A stretch of DNA of 64,000 nt from JAJTFA01 sp051715425. Its GTDB lineage: Bacteria; Bacteroidota; Bacteroidia; UKL13-3. Both the position numbers and the translations under genes were made by a program. Shown here piece after piece: positions 62,801-64,000 of this stretch. The notes below the pieces were generated by a model, which was given only the letters and a program-made list of their open reading frames with translations, was not told where the DNA came from and made no database searches. How positions within the stretch are numbered: position 1 is the first letter of the stretch; each line of letters starts with the position of its first letter. The stretch lies in assembly GCA_051715425.1 (NCBI GenBank), contig JBPXJS010000025.1, positions 62,001 to 126,000 of the forward strand, in the 5' to 3' direction.

Positions 62801-63767
62801 TGTCACCCTTATCACCTTTTGTACCTACCACTTTTTGAGTAGTAGTAAAAGAAGTACTGTCGGTATACTTCACAGTCATTGTTGAATCCGCATTGATCCT
62901 GGTATAAGCGATCCCCACTCCCTTGTCACCTTTATCACCCTTTGTTCCTATTACCTTTTGAACCGTGGTATAGGAAGTGCTGTCGGTATATTTTATAGTC
63001 ATGGTCGAATCGGTATTGATCTTTGTATACGCAATTCCTTTTTCCCTGCATATAAATTCTGTCTGAACAATTTCAGCGGTTTCAAGCACACCGTTGCGGT
63101 TTGCATCAATTCCCGATTCAATTTTGCGTCCCCCGCCTGAACAGTTAACCCCTGCACTTTCATTAGTTACCTTTATTAAACTCAGGGCACCATCCATACC
63201 ACGCGGACCCGTTAGTTTTCCGGTTTTTATAATACTGCCGTTGCTTAATACAATACTCAGGGTAGAGTCAGCATTATAATGAACGGTATCAATCAGCTTG
63301 GAATTATTTACCCTGATAATTAAACTGTCAATACGTTTTTTCTCTAACTCAAATACACTGATGGTCGCAAATCCATCCAAACTCCCTTTCACGGATAACC
63401 ACTTATTTTCGTTCCAGTAGTTAAGTGCCGAATCGGTTAAGTTGTAAATCATTAAACCATTCAGCTCACTGTTAACAGAACCGGTGGCCATCAAAGCCTC
63501 CCGCTCGGTATAAGTGAGTCGGGGTATCAATACACCTTTCGAATTGGAATGGATATCGAGCAATGCCTGTTTATGAGGCTTGTCTGTACCAATACCAATG
63601 CTCCCGTTCTGAGCTTGTGCCATAGCTCCTATTAATAATAAGAGCAGGGTGAGGCAAATTCCTATCAGCCTGTAAATTACTGAAGGTGTTAACCGATCTT
63701 TCAGCGTGCTCTTACGGTAGCTGCTGATCAGATAGTGTTCTGCTGGAATGTGTAGAGTTTTGTTCAT
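56859..63767 (-). CDS. Giant collagen-like / YadA-head-like surface protein
   Basis: A 2302-aa secreted protein. The N-terminus is a ~32-residue charged extension before the hydrophobic signal core (IGICLTLLLLLIGAMAQAQ), an extended signal region as in large surface proteins. Then come an IGIGT...PHKQALLDIHS motif (~55), eight ~40-aa repeats (GIAYTRIN, YTDSTSF, QKxxGTKGDKGDKG; ~230-585) with collagen-like G-x-y runs, and five repeats of about 50 residues (WHGxF...NNAYYDxxLRQ...IHDGxxW). Two identical 55-residue blocks follow. Three tandem sections of YadA-head-like motifs (NxFLGxxSG, SVAIGxNAxV, NVGINTASPxERL) fill ~1100-2230. The end (FDITVIE) is not a T9SS tail. It heads the operon with a type B cargo and PorP/SprF; adhesion is likely. 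Confidence 0.85.
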   Translation of the reverse strand: MNKTLHIPAEHYLISSYRKSTLKDRLTPSVIYRLIGICLTLLLLLIGAMAQAQNGSIGIGTDKPHKQALLDIHSNSKGVLIPRLTYTEREALMATGSVNSELNGLMIYNLTDSALNYWNENKWLSVKGSLDGFATISVFELEKKRIDSLIIRVNNSKLIDTVHYNADSTLSIVLSNGSIIKTGKLTGPRGMDGALSLIKVTNESAGVNCSGGGRKIESGIDANRNGVLETAEIVQTEFICREKGIAYTKINTDSTMTIKYTDSTSYTTVQKVIGTKGDKGDKGVGIAYTRINADSTMTVKYTDSTSFTTTQKVVGTKGDKGDKGLGIAYTRINPDSTLTIKYTDSTSFSTTQKAIGTKGDKGVGIAYTRVNADSTLTIVYTDSTSFSTTQKAIGTKGDKGNKGDKGDKGNDGVGIAYTRINADSTMTVKYTDSTSFTTTQKVLGTKGDKGDKGDNGNDGVGIAYTRINADSTMTVRYTDSTSFTTTQKVLGTKGDKGNKGDKGDNGNDGVGIAYTRINSDSTMTVRYTDSTSFTTTQKVLGTKGDKGDKGDNGVGIAYTRINSDSTMTVKYTDSTSFTTTQKLIGTKGLSVKWHGSFNNLAAYTAAGKPVSENNAYYNQTLKQALIHDGSVWTVMGKDGVDGHAVLNGGSDPVNSIGTDGDFYLNTTTTTLFGPKAGGIWGTGVSLIGKSVDFKGAFPSLSAFSSLHPPSKNSSYYDSTLRQTMIYDGTTWKVLSRDGLGIKWHGDYLDLSDYLAAGKPAAENNIYYDKSLRQARIHDGTTWTTLTSDGIDGVNGISIKWHGSFVNLAAYVSSGKPQSENNAYYDQSLRESRIHNGGGWNTMSKDGTNGTNGANAYVYVGYASDAAGTGFSTTASASLKYMAVLSTNTSIASPAAADFAGLWRKYIGDDGANGTNGTNGTNGTNGTNGTNAYVYVGYASDAAGTGFSTTASASLKYMAVLSTNTSIASPAAADFAGLWRKYIGDNGINMAWQGDLAADPASPSLNWAYYNTTNKQSYIWNGTSWLTLAKDGSLDAWGLKGNGSTNAATDFVGTTNNTDLSFRTNNTQRMRIAGSGEVALGDSYAPVAGIRLSVQGRVNAATGGGTIPSFDLAGNRFSWRGPVLANENTFTGNLAGNTTLTGTQNSAFGEKAGTVLGSGSANSLFGASAGLQLTSGSENAIFGHVAGAFLNIGDQNAMFGTEAGFGTTSGGGNTFMGYKSGRGNGTGTGNAFLGAWSGYSIDGSNNTFLGTSSGFSQTAGSDNVYIGSNAADSKTAGINNVFIGSASANLNNTTRNNSVALGYNAEVDGNNAVAIGANSYVNGNNMMALGGTGANAVNVGINTASPTERLEVGGNIYTTGQMRIKGTSTGITSFTGGAQGATNITYTLPTAAPAVSGYVLASTTAGVMSWINPAATAWDLSGNNITAADFIGSKNDFDFRIYSNNAERVRLQSVNAAKPYNTGAFNIGSKLIINNDMDATIDNLNVGNGTTPSNIRVDVDGAINIRKSVDINNIRSFNIEGVPFVWNGIENAGFDNNNPGGTKGNTYTGIQAGYYANGAALRLNTGTANSYYGANAGRAATSTDQVARATLDASNNSFFGYKAGETSWGDNNNFFGYLAGAENGGNPTTAKADNNNFFGSASGYRNSGMQNAFFGSSSGVVNAGHYNSFFGNEAGGDNQSGSNNLFLGFQAGRRNTSGTENIYLGNQTAFAAATLMQKNIFIGHNAAVSLNTAGIDENILIGHKIANSGGTITQLGSKNVFIGSSAITSGNYAISNGVGLGYGHQIKAANSNSVLIGYQAEISGANSNNSVAIGSNAKVSASSAKSVAIGYNAVVTGNNMIALGGTGVDAVNVGINTASPSERLHVSGNIYTENQLQLKSANGTGKTTFTTGNQAAVNINYVLPTSLPGTNGQVLTSSTAGTMSWQPVSGLGWLTQGNTGITNGFNNYLGTNTAVSLRLRVGGDNNGGADWALDDKIVLIPNSTYTKGDGRVLVSWPIDLNTYERATFTSGRYRAINMQNFRFLWAGDGDVDDGNVFLGKLTGHTVNGAGDLNTTGSGRENIFIGYAAGSTFGTGTSNTMIGFAAGQNLSNQNDNVLIGKYSGQNSTGASNTIIGTQAGQTTTGSGNTFVGFQAGRFNSGLTGGNNTLIGTGTQISGNRTNATAIGYNAVVASSNSIVLGGTGADAVNVGINTTSPTRKLDVNGDARIGANGTTITNVMLAKNQSIFVPSVAANGAETITFWGLSNAAVGSVVHVSPRTALPGSLLIAHAMVVAPGQIEIKIVNAGTSSAGNASYNFDITVIE
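60816..60980 (-). repeat. 55-aa block, copy 2 (synonymously diverged)
   Basis: Encodes NAYVYVGYASDAAGTGFSTT onward to KYIGD, identical over 55 residues to the block at 61044-61208. The DNA of the two differs at about 16 of 165 positions, all silent. Confidence 0.9.
61044..61208 (-). repeat. 55-aa block, copy 1
   Basis: First (N-terminal) copy of the 55-residue block. It is separated from copy 2 by a GANGTNGTNGTNG-type collagen-like linker encoded at about 60981-61043. Confidence 0.9.
62005..63040 (-). repeat. Eight ~120-bp repeats with collagen-like linkers
   Basis: Eight tandem repeats of about 40 residues in the giant surface protein, each with GIAYTRxN, DSTMT, TDSTSF and QK(V/A)(L/I)GTKG. 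Variable numbers of GDKGDKG, GNKGDKG or GDNGNDG triplets separate them. Copies 5-7 are almost identical in sequence, so unit number is likely to vary by recombination. Confidence 0.9.
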
Positions 63768-64000
63768 GGATAAAATGATTTGCGTTAATACTGTATAAGT
63801 TGATTATATAAAGTATAAATCACTCACAAGTTACCCCTGTGTATATTGTCGCAATATGAAGCCTTAGACGATTGCCTTAAAAACAGGTATGAGGTTTTAA
63901 AAAACAGGTATGAACAAACAAGGCAGGATGGCCTTATTTTTTATATAAATGGGTATAATTTATTATAAACAGCTAATTAATTATACGAGTTGAGTTTTTA
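63768..64000. other. Upstream region of the giant surface operon
   Basis: AT-rich sequence of 233 bp up to the window end, which should contain the promoter for the minus-strand operon. A short direct repeat AAAACAGGTATGA occurs twice (around 63879-63912). I see no exact TAnnTTTG box. No gene is evident. Confidence 0.4.

Noticed and set aside
62005..63040. CRISPR-like regular repeats
   Set aside because: The repeats encode the collagen-like protein in frame, are about 120 bp or more and lack unique spacers; no cas genes are present.

Overview
The window comes from a member of the Bacteroidota (a gliding or Chitinophaga/Cytophaga-like lineage; I cannot name the genus). At least seven proteins end in type IX secretion (T9SS) type A C-terminal domains. 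One carries a type B domain and sits next to a PorP/SprF-type outer-membrane protein. LytTR regulators pair with LytS-like kinases, ribosome-binding sites are weak, and several promoters fit the Bacteroidota -7 element TAnnTTTG. I see no rRNA, tRNA, CRISPR array, transposase or phage gene.

Layout. 1-2.1 kb: a fic gene between two copies of a ~135 bp direct repeat that contains a terminator, with phased CGTATCA repeats in front of it. 2.1-4.8 kb: an AraC regulator and an SDR oxidoreductase, then a small T9SS cargo. 5.0-10.9 kb: a GH25 lysozyme lipoprotein, two paralogous histidine kinases around one OmpR-type regulator, an AraC regulator and a stand-alone receiver. 11.0-19.4 kb: a 1589-aa T9SS beta-helix-like protein with a small companion that has a C-terminal Pro-rich/membrane/basic tail, then a convergent Delta-60 repeat protein. 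20.1-25.4 kb: outer-membrane-barrel-like protein A, a propeller-type kinase and a LytTR regulator. 25.5-34.0 kb: a metzincin-type protease, a caspase-like TPR protein, a WxxVG-type repeat protein and two small envelope proteins. 34.2-45.9 kb: a TPR-type kinase, a LytTR regulator, barrel-like protein B, a second beta-helix giant with its small companion, a second stand-alone receiver and a hybrid kinase. 45.9-53.9 kb: two T9SS repeat proteins (FN3 and ELWxxDGT). 53.9-54.5 kb: a purine-only microsatellite beside a duplicated fragment of the porP/sprF 3' end. 54.5-63.8 kb, minus strand: a likely operon of a 2302-aa collagen-like/YadA-head-like protein, a possible 50-aa ORF, a type B cargo and PorP/SprF.

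Taken together this is a surface and secretome island: large repeat-built cargo, regulators probably tuned to envelope or surface state, and a dedicated PorP/SprF. The most unusual feature is the twice-occurring pair of a T9SS beta-helix giant and, 6-9 nt downstream, a short secreted protein ending in PPDLP(I/V)NG-membrane segment-basic tail. Each pair lies near a single-domain receiver. The kinase/LytTR/barrel set also occurs twice, so the window looks like two diverged copies of one regulated surface-display system.
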